Below, piece after piece: positions 1-9,254 of a stretch of DNA of 64,000 nucleotides. The position numbers were made by a program, and so were the translations under genes. Position 1 is the first letter of the stretch. Each line of letters begins with the position of its first letter. The stretch comes from Streptomyces griseocarneus (GTDB taxonomy: Bacteria > Actinomycetota > Actinomycetes > Streptomycetales > Streptomycetaceae). The notes under the pieces are model-generated. The model saw nothing but the letters and a program-made list of their open reading frames with translations, made no database searches and was not told the DNA's origin. The stretch spans positions 434,170 to 498,169 of the forward strand of contig NZ_BNBL01000002.1 of assembly GCF_014655595.1 (NCBI RefSeq). Direction: 5' to 3'.

Positions 1-100
1 CCCCGGCGGGGCCGGCCGCGACGGCGGCCAGGGTGCCGAAGAGCGCGGCGAGGACGCTCGTTCGGCGTAATCGGCGGTTGCCTCTGTGGCGGATGAACAA
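1..100 (-). CDS. Secreted protein, N-terminal fragment (cut by window edge)
   Basis: Only about 33 codons are present; the gene runs off the left edge. Reading leftward from a TTG at 100, the product begins with an Arg-rich stretch (RHRGNRRLRR) followed by an Ala/Leu/Val-rich hydrophobic core, which is the shape of a Sec signal peptide. An AGAGG ribosome site lies six bases before the TTG, and no ATG or GTG is in frame, which decides the start. Codon 11 is TTA (68-70), rare in Streptomyces and usually read only by the bldA tRNA, so translation may be developmentally gated. The mature protein cannot be identified. Confidence 0.55.
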   Translation of the reverse strand, partial: MFIRHRGNRRLRRTSVLAALFGTLAAVAAGPAG

Positions 101-404
101 GGCTCACCTCTTGCCCGGAGTGATCGGATGGGGACATGACAAGCAGTGCGATGGCTGTGGCCCTCGCGGTCAAGGTAGGGCGGGGAGGGGGGTGGCGCCA
201 GAGTGCCTGCGGGACATTCCTGAGGCGGCGTGACCCCGGCCCGTCGCCGCTCCCTCACCCACCCCGACACTCTTCGCAAATCACGCATGCTGCGGCTGAA
301 AGGGTGGAAGATGGGCCACGGCGTCAGAAATGGCTGTATTCGCTAATTCGCTAAGAAGGGTCAGGCAGGTAGATGCCGCCCATCAGGGTCCGGGAGCGCA
401 GCGC
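101..404. other. Intergenic region with 8-bp tandem duplication
   Basis: This divergent gap lies between the leftward secreted-protein start and the rightward cytochrome b gene. I see no convincing coding region. The octamer ATTCGCTA occurs twice head to tail at 338-345 and 346-353, close to the likely cytochrome b promoter. No clear -35/-10 pair or terminator stands out. Confidence 0.4.
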
Positions 405-2084
405 ATGACCAACACCCCACACACCACTGCGGCCGGACGGGGTTCCACCGCCCAGGCGTCGAGGGGGGAGAGGCTCGCGACCTGGGCCGACGGCCGCGTG
501 GGCCTCTTCTCGCTCGCCAAGTCGAACCTGCGCAAGATCTTTCCCGACCACTGGTCGTTCATGCTGGGAGAGGTCGCCCTCTACTCGTTCCTCATCATCA
601 TCCTGACCGGTGTCTACCTGACGCTGTTCTTCAAGCCCAGCATGGACGAGGTCGTCTATGACGGCTCGTACACCCCGCTGACCGGCATCATGATGTCCCA
701 GGCGTACAAGTCGACGCTCGACATCAGCTTCGACGTCCGGGGCGGCCTGCTCCTGCGGCAGTTGCACCACTGGGCGGCGCTCGTCTTCATCATGGCGATG
801 CTGGTGCACATGATGCGCGTCTTCTTCACCGGCGCGTTCCGCAAGCCCCGCGAGCTCAACTGGCTCATCGGAGCGGGCCTGTTGATCCTGGGCATGTTCG
901 ACGGCTTCATGGGCTACTCGCTCCCCGACGACCTGCTCTCCGGCACCGGCATCCGGTTCATGGAGGGCGCGATCCTCTCCCTGCCGATCGTGGGCACCTA
1001 TCTGGTGTTCTTCATCTTCGGCGGCCAATTCCCCGGCACCATCTGGGTGCCGCGCATGTTCACCGTCCATGTGCTGCTGATTCCCGGCATCATGCTGGGC
1101 CTGCTGGTCGCCCACCTGATCCTGGTCTTCTTCCACAAGCACACCCAGGGCTACGGCCCGGGCAGGAACAACAAGAACGTCGTCGGCATGCCCCTGATGC
1201 CGGTCTACATGGCCAAGGCGGGGGGCTTCTTCTTCCTCGTCACCGGCGTGCTGGCCGTCTTCTCCGCCATCGCGCAGGTCAACCCGATCTGGTCGTACGG
1301 CCCCTACCGCCCGGACCAGGTCACCACCGACGCGCAGCCCGACTGGTACATGGGCTACTCCGAGGGCCTCATCCGCGTCATGCCCGGCTGGGAGATCAAT
1401 TTCCTCGGGCACACCCTGGTGCTGGGCGTGCTCATCCCGCTGATGATCTTCCCCATGATCCTGCTCGCGCTGTGGCTGTATCCCTTCTTCGAGGCCTGGC
1501 TCACCGGCGACCGGCGCGAGCACCACATCACCGAGCGGCCCCGCAACAACCCCAACCGCACCGCCTTCGGCGCGGCCTGGATCGCGGAGTACGCGCTCCT
1601 TCTCGTCGGAGGCGGCAACGACCTCTTCGCCACGCACTTCCAGCTCTCCCTGAACGCCATCACCTGGACCGTGCGAATCGGCTTCTTCGTGCTGCCCGTC
1701 CTCGTCTTCGTCATCACCAAGAGGTGGTGCCTGGGGCTGCAACGCCGGGACCACGACAAGGTGTTGCACGGGCGCGAGTCGGGCATCATCGTGCGCAAGC
1801 CCCACGGCGAGTACGTGGAGGTCCACGAGCCGCTGACGCAGTCGAGCCTGTACTCGCTGACCGCGCACGAGCAGTACCGGCCCCTCGAGCTTCCGCCCGA
1901 GGTGGACGAGAACGGCATCCGCCGCAGCATCAGCTGGTCGGAACGGGTCCGTGCCCGCCTGTCCAGGGCCTACTTCGGCGAGGGCGGCCAGATCCCGAAG
2001 CCCACGCCGACGGAGTACAAGGAGATCATCGCGGCCCACGGGCACCACGCCGAGCACGAGCCGGTCTCCGAGCGCAGCCACTGA
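405..2084 (+). CDS. qcrB: Cytochrome bc1 complex cytochrome b subunit (orphan QcrB paralogue)
   Basis: A 559-residue membrane cytochrome b that would pass electrons from menaquinol to the Rieske and cytochrome c subunits. Both heme-ligating His pairs are visible: H121/H135 (x13 spacing, in LHHWAAL...LVHMM) and H222/H237 (x14 spacing). The quinol-site tetrapeptide is PDWY (residues 312-315), the actinobacterial form of PEWY. Length is close to the usual actinobacterial QcrB of about 545 residues. The ATG at 405 has GGGAG eight bases upstream; an ATG at 330 is in frame but has no ribosome site. No qcrA, qcrC or cta genes lie nearby, so this is probably a second copy outside the main respiratory operon. 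Confidence 0.93.
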   Translation: MTNTPHTTAAGRGSTAQASRGERLATWADGRVGLFSLAKSNLRKIFPDHWSFMLGEVALYSFLIIILTGVYLTLFFKPSMDEVVYDGSYTPLTGIMMSQAYKSTLDISFDVRGGLLLRQLHHWAALVFIMAMLVHMMRVFFTGAFRKPRELNWLIGAGLLILGMFDGFMGYSLPDDLLSGTGIRFMEGAILSLPIVGTYLVFFIFGGQFPGTIWVPRMFTVHVLLIPGIMLGLLVAHLILVFFHKHTQGYGPGRNNKNVVGMPLMPVYMAKAGGFFFLVTGVLAVFSAIAQVNPIWSYGPYRPDQVTTDAQPDWYMGYSEGLIRVMPGWEINFLGHTLVLGVLIPLMIFPMILLALWLYPFFEAWLTGDRREHHITERPRNNPNRTAFGAAWIAEYALLLVGGGNDLFATHFQLSLNAITWTVRIGFFVLPVLVFVITKRWCLGLQRRDHDKVLHGRESGIIVRKPHGEYVEVHEPLTQSSLYSLTAHEQYRPLELPPEVDENGIRRSISWSERVRARLSRAYFGEGGQIPKPTPTEYKEIIAAHGHHAEHEPVSERSH

Positions 2085-2114
2085 CCCGCGAGCCACTCCC
2101 GAGGGCGGTGATCC

Positions 2115-2423
2115 GTGAGACGTCTGCCAGGTGCCGGCCTGCTCCCGCCGGTGTTCGGGCGGCGCCGGCCCTATCCGTACGGACTGCTGGTGCCGGTGGC
2201 CAACGTCGCGACGCGGACCGCGGCCGACGAGATCCGCCGGTTCCTCGGCGCCTGGCGGATCCGCTCCACGGTCGCCCCCTACGCCCCCCGGCGGCGGGGG
2301 CGCGCCCGCGCCCCCTGGACGCTGCAGGTGCTGGTCTTCGCCGACGACGCGGGGCGGGCCAGACGCCTGGTCAACGACTGGACCCTGCCGGCCGACGCCC
2401 CCGACGGGCAGCCGGGGCCCTGA
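2115..2423 (+). CDS. Small hypothetical protein downstream of qcrB
   Basis: A 102-residue soluble protein from a GTG 30 bases after the cytochrome b stop, so it is probably co-transcribed with it. It has a basic, proline-rich start, then a predicted beta-alpha-beta unit (YGLLVPVANVATRTAADEI) and a second strand-helix (LQVLVFADDAGRARRLV). This spacing recalls the small DUF2007-type ferredoxin-like fold, but the match is weak. There is no signal peptide, membrane segment or metal motif. Function is unknown; its link to the orphan cytochrome b is positional only. Confidence 0.6.
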   Translation: MRRLPGAGLLPPVFGRRRPYPYGLLVPVANVATRTAADEIRRFLGAWRIRSTVAPYAPRRRGRARAPWTLQVLVFADDAGRARRLVNDWTLPADAPDGQPGP

Positions 2424-2536
2424 GCCCGGCCGGATCCCCGGGTCCGGCGGGACTTCCGGCACCGGCGGGCGGCACGGCGGGGCCGGTCGGACGCGCCGGA
2501 GGGGCAGTGGGCGCGCGGGGGCGGTAAGCAGGAGGG

Positions 2537-3643
2537 GTGAGCCTTCGCTACGGTCCCCCTCGCCCCCGCGGGGTGGAGCGCTACCGCCCCGCCCTGATCG
2601 CGGTGCCGCTCGGGCTCATCCTGGTGATCGTGGTGCTCGACCTGGTGACCGGCCCGGACATCCACCTGGGGCCGCTGCTCGTGGCGGCGCCGGCGCTCAC
2701 CGCGGCGTTCGCCGGCCCCCGGCTGACCGCCTTCATCGGGGCGCTCGCCATCCTCGCCCAGATCATGCTCAGCATCGTCTTCGGCCGCCTGGGGGTGCCG
2801 GACAACCAGGCGCAGACCGTCGCCCTCTTCCTGGCGACCCTCTTCATCGTGGTCTTCCGCGTCGTCCACGCCCGGCACGAGCAGGCCCTCGACCAGGTGC
2901 GGTCGGTGGCGGACGTCGCCCAGAAGGTCCTGCTCAGGCCGCTTCCCCCGCGCATCGGCCCGCTGACCATCGCCTCGGTGTACGTCGCCGCGGAGGCGGA
3001 GGCGCAGATCGGCGGGGACCTCTACGCGGCCGTGCGCGCCCGGGAGGGAACCCGCGTCCTGATCGGCGACGTGCGCGGCAAGGGGCTGACGGCCGTCGGC
3101 GACGCCGCCCTGCTGCTGGGGGCCTTCCGCGCTGCCGCACACCGCTTCCCGCCCTTCCCCCGGCTCGTCGCCCACCTGCAGAACACCGTCTACTGGGACC
3201 TGGAGGGCCTCGTCGACGACGCGGCGGCGGGGGAGAGCTTCGTGACCGCCCTGGCCCTGGAGATCCCGGACGACGAGCCCTCGGTCCGTCTGATCAACTG
3301 CGGGCATCCGCCGCCCCTGCGCCTGCGCGGCGGCGAGGTCGTCCCGCTGACGGTGCGGGAGATCGCGCTGCCGCTGGGCCTGGCCGGCGACATCACGGAG
3401 AGCGCGTACCAGGCGGAGACCTTCTCCTACCGGGAGGACGACCTGCTCCTGCTGTACACGGACGGCGTCATCGAGGCCCGCGACTCCCGGGGCGTCTTCT
3501 ACCCCCTGGCCGAACGCCTCGCCGCGTGGCAGGAGACCGAGCCCCAGCGGCTCGTGGACCGCGTCCACACGGACCTGCTGGCGTACACGAACGGCGCGCT
3601 CGACGACGACGTCGCGCTGGTCGCCATCAAGCGCCGGCCGTGA
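2537..3643 (+). CDS. Membrane-anchored PP2C-type (SpoIIE) serine phosphatase
   Basis: A 368-residue protein with three or four membrane helices in residues 16-107, a short linker, and a cytoplasmic SpoIIE/PP2C domain from about residue 128. Metal-binding motifs are intact: GGDLYAA near 160, GDVRGKGL near 176, and DDDVALVAI at the C-terminus. In Streptomyces such enzymes usually dephosphorylate anti-sigma-factor antagonists and so tune sigma factor release. The GTG start has GGAGGG directly against it, which is too close for a normal ribosome site; TAAGCA six bases upstream could be a -10, so the message may be nearly leaderless. No anti-sigma or antagonist gene is adjacent. Confidence 0.88.
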   Translation: MSLRYGPPRPRGVERYRPALIAVPLGLILVIVVLDLVTGPDIHLGPLLVAAPALTAAFAGPRLTAFIGALAILAQIMLSIVFGRLGVPDNQAQTVALFLATLFIVVFRVVHARHEQALDQVRSVADVAQKVLLRPLPPRIGPLTIASVYVAAEAEAQIGGDLYAAVRAREGTRVLIGDVRGKGLTAVGDAALLLGAFRAAAHRFPPFPRLVAHLQNTVYWDLEGLVDDAAAGESFVTALALEIPDDEPSVRLINCGHPPPLRLRGGEVVPLTVREIALPLGLAGDITESAYQAETFSYREDDLLLLYTDGVIEARDSRGVFYPLAERLAAWQETEPQRLVDRVHTDLLAYTNGALDDDVALVAIKRRP

Positions 3644-3674
3644 CCGCCCGCCGTGACCGCCGTCCGTGACCGCC
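3638..3674. repeat. Three tandem copies of CCGTGACCGCC, 13-bp period
   Basis: The 11-mer CCGTGACCGCC begins at 3638, 3651 and 3664. The first copy contains the TGA stop of the phosphatase gene. It lies just upstream of the MurR/RpiR-type regulator and could be slippage or a regulator-binding array. Confidence 0.6.
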
Positions 3675-3738
3675 GGCCGGCGGGCCGCCGCGGCGGGTGG
3701 GCTATGTTGATCGGGAAATGCGGGAAGGGGGCACACCG

Positions 3739-4671
3739 GTGCCATCAGGGCAGCAGCGGGCGCGGGCGCGGGCGTCCGCGATCACACCGGGAAAGCGGCG
3801 GTCCACGGAGATCGAGCCGCTCCCCGCGGACAAGGTCCGCGCCCTTCTCGGCGGCCACCGGCTGTCCCCCGCGCAGCGGCGCATCGCGCAGTACATCACC
3901 GACCACCTCACCGAGGCCGCCTTCCTGTCGATCACCGATCTCGCGGAGCGCGTGGGGGTCAGCCAGCCGTCGGTGACCCGTTTCGCGACCTCGCTGGGCT
4001 TCACGGGCTATCCCGCGCTCCGGGAGGCGCTGCAGCCCATCGCGCTGAGCGCGGTCGCCGGCGCCCCGGAGGGCGCCGCGCAGGAGGACCGCCGCAACGA
4101 GCTCCAGGCGGCCGTCGACGCCGAGATCGCGAACCTCGAGAGCCTGCGCCGCGTCCTCGCCGACCCCGACCAGGTCCTCGGCATCGGCCGCGAGCTGGCC
4201 AGATCGGTCCCGCTGACGGTCCTGGGCCTGCGGATCTCGGTCTCGCTCGCGGAGTACTTCGCGTATGCGGCGAAACGGATCCATCCGGACGTACGCCTGG
4301 TCTCCCGGGGCGGCAGCGTGGCCTACGACGCGCTGCTGCAGTCGCGCGAGGCGGGCGGGACGTGGGTGCTGGCGTTCGCCATGCCCCGGCACTCCAAGGA
4401 GACCCTGGCCGCCATGCGGGCCGCGCGCAGCACCGGGCTGCGCGTCGCGCTGATCACGGACGTGACGCTCGGGCCGCTGGTGGAGGAGGCCGACGTGGCG
4501 TTCACGGCCGGGACCGGCTCGCGCCTGGTCTTCGACTCGTACGCGGCGCCAGGCGTCGTGTCCGCGGCGATCCTCCAGGCCATGGCCGACGCCGACCCCG
4601 AGCGCACGCAGCTGCGGCTCGAGAAGTACGAGCAGGCGGCGGAGCAGCACGACTTCTTCCTGGGCCCCTGA
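3739..4671 (+). CDS. MurR/RpiR family transcriptional regulator (HTH plus SIS)
   Basis: A 310-residue DNA-binding regulator. Residues about 30-105 form the RpiR-type helix-turn-helix (LTEAAFLSITDLAERVGVSQ then PSVTRFATSLGFTGY). Residues about 140-290 form a SIS sugar-phosphate-binding domain, including the LVSRGGS segment. These regulators normally sense phosphosugars or related metabolites. The GTG at 3739 is preferred because GGAAGGGGG sits seven bases upstream; ATG 3718 and GTG 3697 are in-frame alternatives. No sugar-metabolism gene is linked. An AT-rich palindrome typical of regulator operators lies about 90 bases downstream of its stop. Confidence 0.87.
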   Translation: MPSGQQRARARASAITPGKRRSTEIEPLPADKVRALLGGHRLSPAQRRIAQYITDHLTEAAFLSITDLAERVGVSQPSVTRFATSLGFTGYPALREALQPIALSAVAGAPEGAAQEDRRNELQAAVDAEIANLESLRRVLADPDQVLGIGRELARSVPLTVLGLRISVSLAEYFAYAAKRIHPDVRLVSRGGSVAYDALLQSREAGGTWVLAFAMPRHSKETLAAMRAARSTGLRVALITDVTLGPLVEEADVAFTAGTGSRLVFDSYAAPGVVSAAILQAMADADPERTQLRLEKYEQAAEQHDFFLGP

Positions 4672-4731
4672 GGGCGCTCCGGGCGGCTCGCGGGCCTGCC
4701 CGGTTCCGGAGATTTTCATGCCTCGGATCGA

Positions 4732-4745
4732 ATGAAATTTTTCAT
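4732..4745. promoter_or_regulatory. Inverted repeat ATGAAA-TT-TTTCAT
   Basis: Two perfect 6-bp arms with a 2-bp centre. It lies 15 bp from a 20-bp palindrome in the same AT-rich block. Regulator binding is inferred from symmetry only. Confidence 0.5.
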
Positions 4746-4760
4746 GCTCTTGCATACTCG

Positions 4761-4780
4761 GCAGTAAATATATTTACTGC
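4761..4780. promoter_or_regulatory. 20-bp perfect palindrome, candidate operator
   Basis: GCAGTAAATATATTTACTGC equals its own reverse complement. The AT-rich core is very unusual for this genome. RpiR-family regulators such as HexR use AT-rich TGTAAT/ATTACA-type palindromes, and an RpiR gene ends 90 bases upstream, so that regulator is a plausible ligand (inference). Confidence 0.6.
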
Positions 4781-4974
4781 ATGTGGCGCCTGGGCCTGAT
4801 GGGCTGAACCGGAATTGAGCGCTCGCGACGGCGAGCCCCGGTGCCGAGTGGCGAACGCCATGGGACGACCACCCTCCTCGTCGTCCCGGCGGTGTTCTCT
4901 TCGGGTCGTCCGCTCCCCTCGGACACCCCCGGCGGCCCCGGTCTACCCCTGGACCGGGACCGCCGGTTGCCACG

Positions 4975-5157
4975 TCAGCGGGCGCCGCGGCCCTCCCGGG
5001 GTGCGGTCATCCCCTCGGGGGCCTCGTCCGCCGCCGGGGACTCCGCGTCGCGCCACTCCTGGGTGTGCGTCGGTCGTCCCGACCGCATCAGCTCCGCCAC
5101 CTCCCTCTTGAGCTCGTCGTCCCGCTTGGCTCCGTGCTTGCTGTTCGCGCGCTCCAT
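4975..5157 (-). CDS. Small conserved Streptomyces protein, Lys/Arg/Glu-rich
   Basis: A 60-residue hydrophilic protein starting MERANSKHGAKRDDELKREV. The ATG at 5157 has a strong GAGGAGG five bases upstream. The N-terminus resembles the conserved start of DUF2795-type Streptomyces proteins (KHG...RDDEL...SGRPTHTQEW), but the following domain is missing here. Highly charged, with no membrane segment. Function is unknown. Confidence 0.65.
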   Translation of the reverse strand: MERANSKHGAKRDDELKREVAELMRSGRPTHTQEWRDAESPAADEAPEGMTAPREGRGAR

Positions 5158-5440
5158 CGAACCTCCTCGTGCGACGCACCCCCGCAGGCCTGTGGAGACG
5201 GGGGTGAGCACCCGAGTGCCCTCCCTTCCGCCGCCCAAACCGGCGGCGGGCCCAATTCCGTGCCGGCGTCACGTCGCGTGCGCCGCCGCACCGGGGAGTG
5301 CTGTTCGTCACGACGACCGTGTTCCTTCACGCGGACGACACCACCCCTTCCCCGGCACTCGCTCCTCTTGGAACGCTTGCCTGGCGCTACGCCAGACACG
5401 TTCGGTCCCCGTCCCCAGACTCCAAGAGGTCTCCAGACTC

Positions 5441-7498
5441 ATGGTTGAACTCAACCGCCGGCGCTTCCTCCAGATCGCCGGAGCGACCGCGGGCTTCGCG
5501 GCCCTGTCGAGCAGCATCGAGCGCGCGGCGGCCATCCCCGCCCGGCGCCGCTCCGGCGGCATCGAGGACGTCGAGCACATCGTCGTCCTGATGCAGGAGA
5601 ACCGTTCTTTCGACCACTACTTCGGCTCACTCAAGGGCGTCCGCGGATTCGGCGACCCGCGCCCGGTGACCCTGGGCAGCGGCAAGCCGGTCTGGTACCA
5701 GTCGGACGGCGCCAGGGACGTGCTGCCCTACCGCCCCGACGCCGAGGACCTCGGCATGCGGTTCATCGCCGGCCTCAACCACGACTGGGCCGGTGGGCAC
5801 AAGGCCTGGAACCAGGGCAAGTACGACAGATGGATCCCCGCCAAGTCGGCCGGCACGATGGCCCACCTGACGCGCGAGGACATCCCCTTCCACTACGCGC
5901 TGGCCGACGCGTTCACCGTCTGCGACGCGTACCACTGCTCCTTCATCGGCGCCACCGACCCCAACCGCTACTACCTGTGGACCGGCCACACCGGCAACGA
6001 CGGCAAGGGCGGCGGCCCCGTGCTGGGCAACGAGGAGGCCGGGTACGACTGGACCACGTACCCGGAGCGGCTGGAGAAGGCCGGCATCTCGTGGAAGATC
6101 TACCAGGACGAGGGCGACGGCCTGGACCAGGCCGGCTCCTGGGGCTGGATCAAGGACGCCTACCGCGGTAACTACGGCGACAACTCCCTGCTCTACTTCA
6201 ACAACTTCCGCAACGCCAAGCCCGGCGACCCCCTCCACGACAAGGCCCGCACGGGCACGAACGTCAAGAAGGGCGGCGGCTACTTCGACCTCCTCAAGGC
6301 CGACGTCAAGGCCGGCCGGCTCCCGCAGATCTCCTGGATCGCCGCCCCCGAGGCCTTCTCCGAGCACCCCAACTGGCCGGTGAACTACGGGGCCTGGTAC
6401 ATCTCCCAGGTCCTGGACGCCCTCACCGCCGACCCCGAGGTGTGGAGCAGGACCGCCCTGTTCATCACCTACGACGAGAACGACGGCTACTTCGACCACG
6501 TGCCGCCGCCCTTCCCGCCGGCCTCCGCCGCACAGGGCCTGTCCACCGTCGACACCGCCCTCGACGTCTTCGGCGGCAACGGCCACTACTCCGCGGGCCC
6601 CTACGGGCTCGGCCAGCGCGTCCCGATGATCGTGGTCTCGCCCTGGAGCACCGGCGGCTTCGTCTGTTCCGAGGTGTTCGACCACACCTCCGTCATCCGG
6701 TTCATGGAGCGCCGCTTCGGCGTGCGCGAGCCCAACATCTCGCCCTGGCGGCGCGCCGTCTGCGGCGACCTCACCTCGGCGTTCGACTTCAGCCTGCGCC
6801 GTCCGGAGCCCGCCGAGCTGCCGGACACCGCCGCCTACGAGCCCAAGGACCGCGAGCGCCACCCGGACTACGTGCCGAAGCCGCCCGCCAGCCCCTCCCT
6901 CCCCAAGCAGGAGAAGGGCGCCAAGCCCACCCGGCCGCTGTGCTACGCGCCGCTGGCCGACGGCGCGGCGACGCCGCGGACCGGGCGCTTCGCGCTCACG
7001 TTCAGCGGCGGCGAGCGGGCCGGCGCCTGCTTCACCGTCACCTCCGCCAACCGTACGGACGGCCCGTGGACGTACACCACCGAGGCAGGCAAGAAGATCT
7101 CGGACACCTGGAACGCGGCGTACTCCAAGGGGCGGTACGACCTCTCGGTGTACGGCCCGAACGGCTTCCTGCGCGTCTTCAGGGGGACCGCTGACGCGGT
7201 CGGCCCGGAGGTGACGGCCCGTCACAAGGGTGCGAGCGGCCGCCTCGAGCTGACCATGACGAACGCGGGAAGCGCCGCCTGCCATCTGACGGTCACCGAC
7301 GCGTACGGCGCGACGAAGGAGACCTTCACCGTTCCCGCGGGCGGACGCGTGGTGCGGGAGCTGGACCTGCGCCGCGGCAAGCGCTGGTACGACGTGTCGG
7401 TGGTGTCCGACGGGGACGCGACGTTCCTGCGCCGCTTCGCCGGACACGTCGAGAACGGCGAGCCGGGGGTGAGCGACCCCGCGATCCTCACGCACTGA
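5441..7498 (+). CDS. Phosphocholine-specific phospholipase C, Tat-exported
   Basis: A 685-residue secreted enzyme that should split phosphatidylcholine or sphingomyelin into phosphocholine and a neutral lipid outside the cell. The N-terminus carries a twin-arginine signal (NRRRFLQIAG). The catalytic phosphoesterase domain starts near residue 46 with EHIVVLMQENRSFDHYFG, the hallmark of the acid-phosphatase/PlcC family. Two C-terminal beta domains of the bacterial PLC type follow at about 513-580 and 589-675. The ATG at 5441 has AAGAGG about 12 bases upstream and places the Tat motif at the N-terminus. The gene is monocistronic, with a terminator after it. Such enzymes are often phosphate-regulated, but I find no good PHO box here. 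Confidence 0.93.
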   Translation: MVELNRRRFLQIAGATAGFAALSSSIERAAAIPARRRSGGIEDVEHIVVLMQENRSFDHYFGSLKGVRGFGDPRPVTLGSGKPVWYQSDGARDVLPYRPDAEDLGMRFIAGLNHDWAGGHKAWNQGKYDRWIPAKSAGTMAHLTREDIPFHYALADAFTVCDAYHCSFIGATDPNRYYLWTGHTGNDGKGGGPVLGNEEAGYDWTTYPERLEKAGISWKIYQDEGDGLDQAGSWGWIKDAYRGNYGDNSLLYFNNFRNAKPGDPLHDKARTGTNVKKGGGYFDLLKADVKAGRLPQISWIAAPEAFSEHPNWPVNYGAWYISQVLDALTADPEVWSRTALFITYDENDGYFDHVPPPFPPASAAQGLSTVDTALDVFGGNGHYSAGPYGLGQRVPMIVVSPWSTGGFVCSEVFDHTSVIRFMERRFGVREPNISPWRRAVCGDLTSAFDFSLRRPEPAELPDTAAYEPKDRERHPDYVPKPPASPSLPKQEKGAKPTRPLCYAPLADGAATPRTGRFALTFSGGERAGACFTVTSANRTDGPWTYTTEAGKKISDTWNAAYSKGRYDLSVYGPNGFLRVFRGTADAVGPEVTARHKGASGRLELTMTNAGSAACHLTVTDAYGATKETFTVPAGGRVVRELDLRRGKRWYDVSVVSDGDATFLRRFAGHVENGEPGVSDPAILTH

Positions 7499-7526
7499 CG
7501 GGAGAGCCGCGGTCGGAGGGAGGGAT

Positions 7527-7545
7527 TCCGGCCAGACCGGCCGGA
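7527..7545 (+). terminator. Hairpin after phospholipase C
   Basis: TCCGGCC, loop agacc, GGCCGGA: a perfect 7-bp stem 28 bases after the phospholipase stop, with no U-tract. Confidence 0.5.
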
Positions 7546-7611
7546 TCTCAATTCCCTTGTGGGGAACGGCGCTTGAACGCGATCGTCCGCTTTGCCGTCG
7601 TTCATTGGTGT

Positions 7612-7641
7612 TTGCATTTACGCAGGAGCGTTGCGTATGTC
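7612..7641 (+). promoter_or_regulatory. Candidate promoter for subtilisin gene
   Basis: TTGCAT (7612-7617), 18 bp, TATGTC (7636-7641). It would give a leader of about 130 nt holding the hairpins listed below. Weak on its own. Confidence 0.3.
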
Positions 7642-7694
7642 ACACCTCTGGACGGGAGTTGAATTGAGCGCGTCAAGACTGACAGGGTTTTGAA

Positions 7695-7740
7695 CACCCG
7701 GAGCGGACTCCTTCGCTCCGGGTGCGTTGTGCGACAACGC
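7695..7740 (+). promoter_or_regulatory. Two consecutive hairpins in the subtilisin 5' leader
   Basis: Hairpin 1: perfect 11-bp arms CACCCGGAGCG (7695-7705) and CGCTCCGGGTG (7714-7724), with an 8-nt loop. Hairpin 2: GCGTTGT (7724-7730) and ACAACGC (7734-7740) with a 3-nt loop, sharing one base with the first. Either an attenuator or a terminator of upstream transcription followed by leader structure. Confidence 0.6.
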
Positions 7741-7758
7741 GCAATTCCCCCCCCACAA

Positions 7759-7780
7759 CCTCGCGAGGAGGAAACCTCCT
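7759..7780 (+). promoter_or_regulatory. Ribosome site embedded in alternative inverted repeats
   Basis: The AGGAGG at 7766-7771 can pair perfectly with CCTCCT at 7775-7780 across an AAA loop. Its left part also lies in the palindrome CCTCGCGAGG (7759-7768). The start codon is at 7782, so folding would hide the ribosome site. Confidence 0.55.
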
Positions 7781-7781
7781 T

Positions 7782-9008
<1,227 letters not shown>

Positions 9009-9028
9009 GCGCCAGGCGCAGCGATCAG

Positions 9029-9069
9029 GCCGGCCGCCGGCCCCGCTTCGGCGGGGACCGGCGGCCGGT
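9029..9069 (+). terminator. Strong hairpin after subtilisin gene
   Basis: CCGGCCGCCGG plus CCCCGC, loop TTCG, GCGGGG plus CCGGCGGCCGG: a stem of about 17 bp with a single bulged base and a UUCG tetraloop, 21 bases after the stop. Confidence 0.75.
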
Positions 9070-9254
9070 CGCGTGCCCGGGGGCGCGGCGCCGGGATCCG
9101 GCCGGCGTCCCGCCGAACGCGCGCGGCGCTCGCCAAGGGCCCGGGCCTGTTCCGCGGCCCGGGCCGCCCGCCCCTGGACGCACAGCTGAGGGTCCTGGTC
9201 CGCGCCCTGCGGTGACGGACACCGCGCCGGGTGACCCTCCCGGCGGCGGCGCGG

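Larger units (their letters stand above)
4672..4974. other. Gene-free interval between convergent genes with AT-rich operator-like block
   Basis: No credible gene is seen between the regulator stop and the end of the small leftward gene. The interval holds a markedly AT-rich block (about 4711-4785) with the palindromes listed separately, and a GC-rich hairpin (GCTCGC, loop gacg, GCGAGC) at about 4819-4834 that could end a transcript. TTTTCATGC occurs twice, at 4713-4721 and 4739-4747. Confidence 0.6.

Noticed and set aside
351..2462. A 703-codon leftward open frame across the cytochrome b gene
   Set aside because: It is a GC-bias shadow: composition is unlike protein, and the opposite strand encodes a clear cytochrome b.
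5303..5330. GTTCGTCACG and GTTCCTTCAC as PHO boxes for the phospholipase
   Set aside because: The units are 18 bp apart rather than 11 or 22, and match the consensus weakly.
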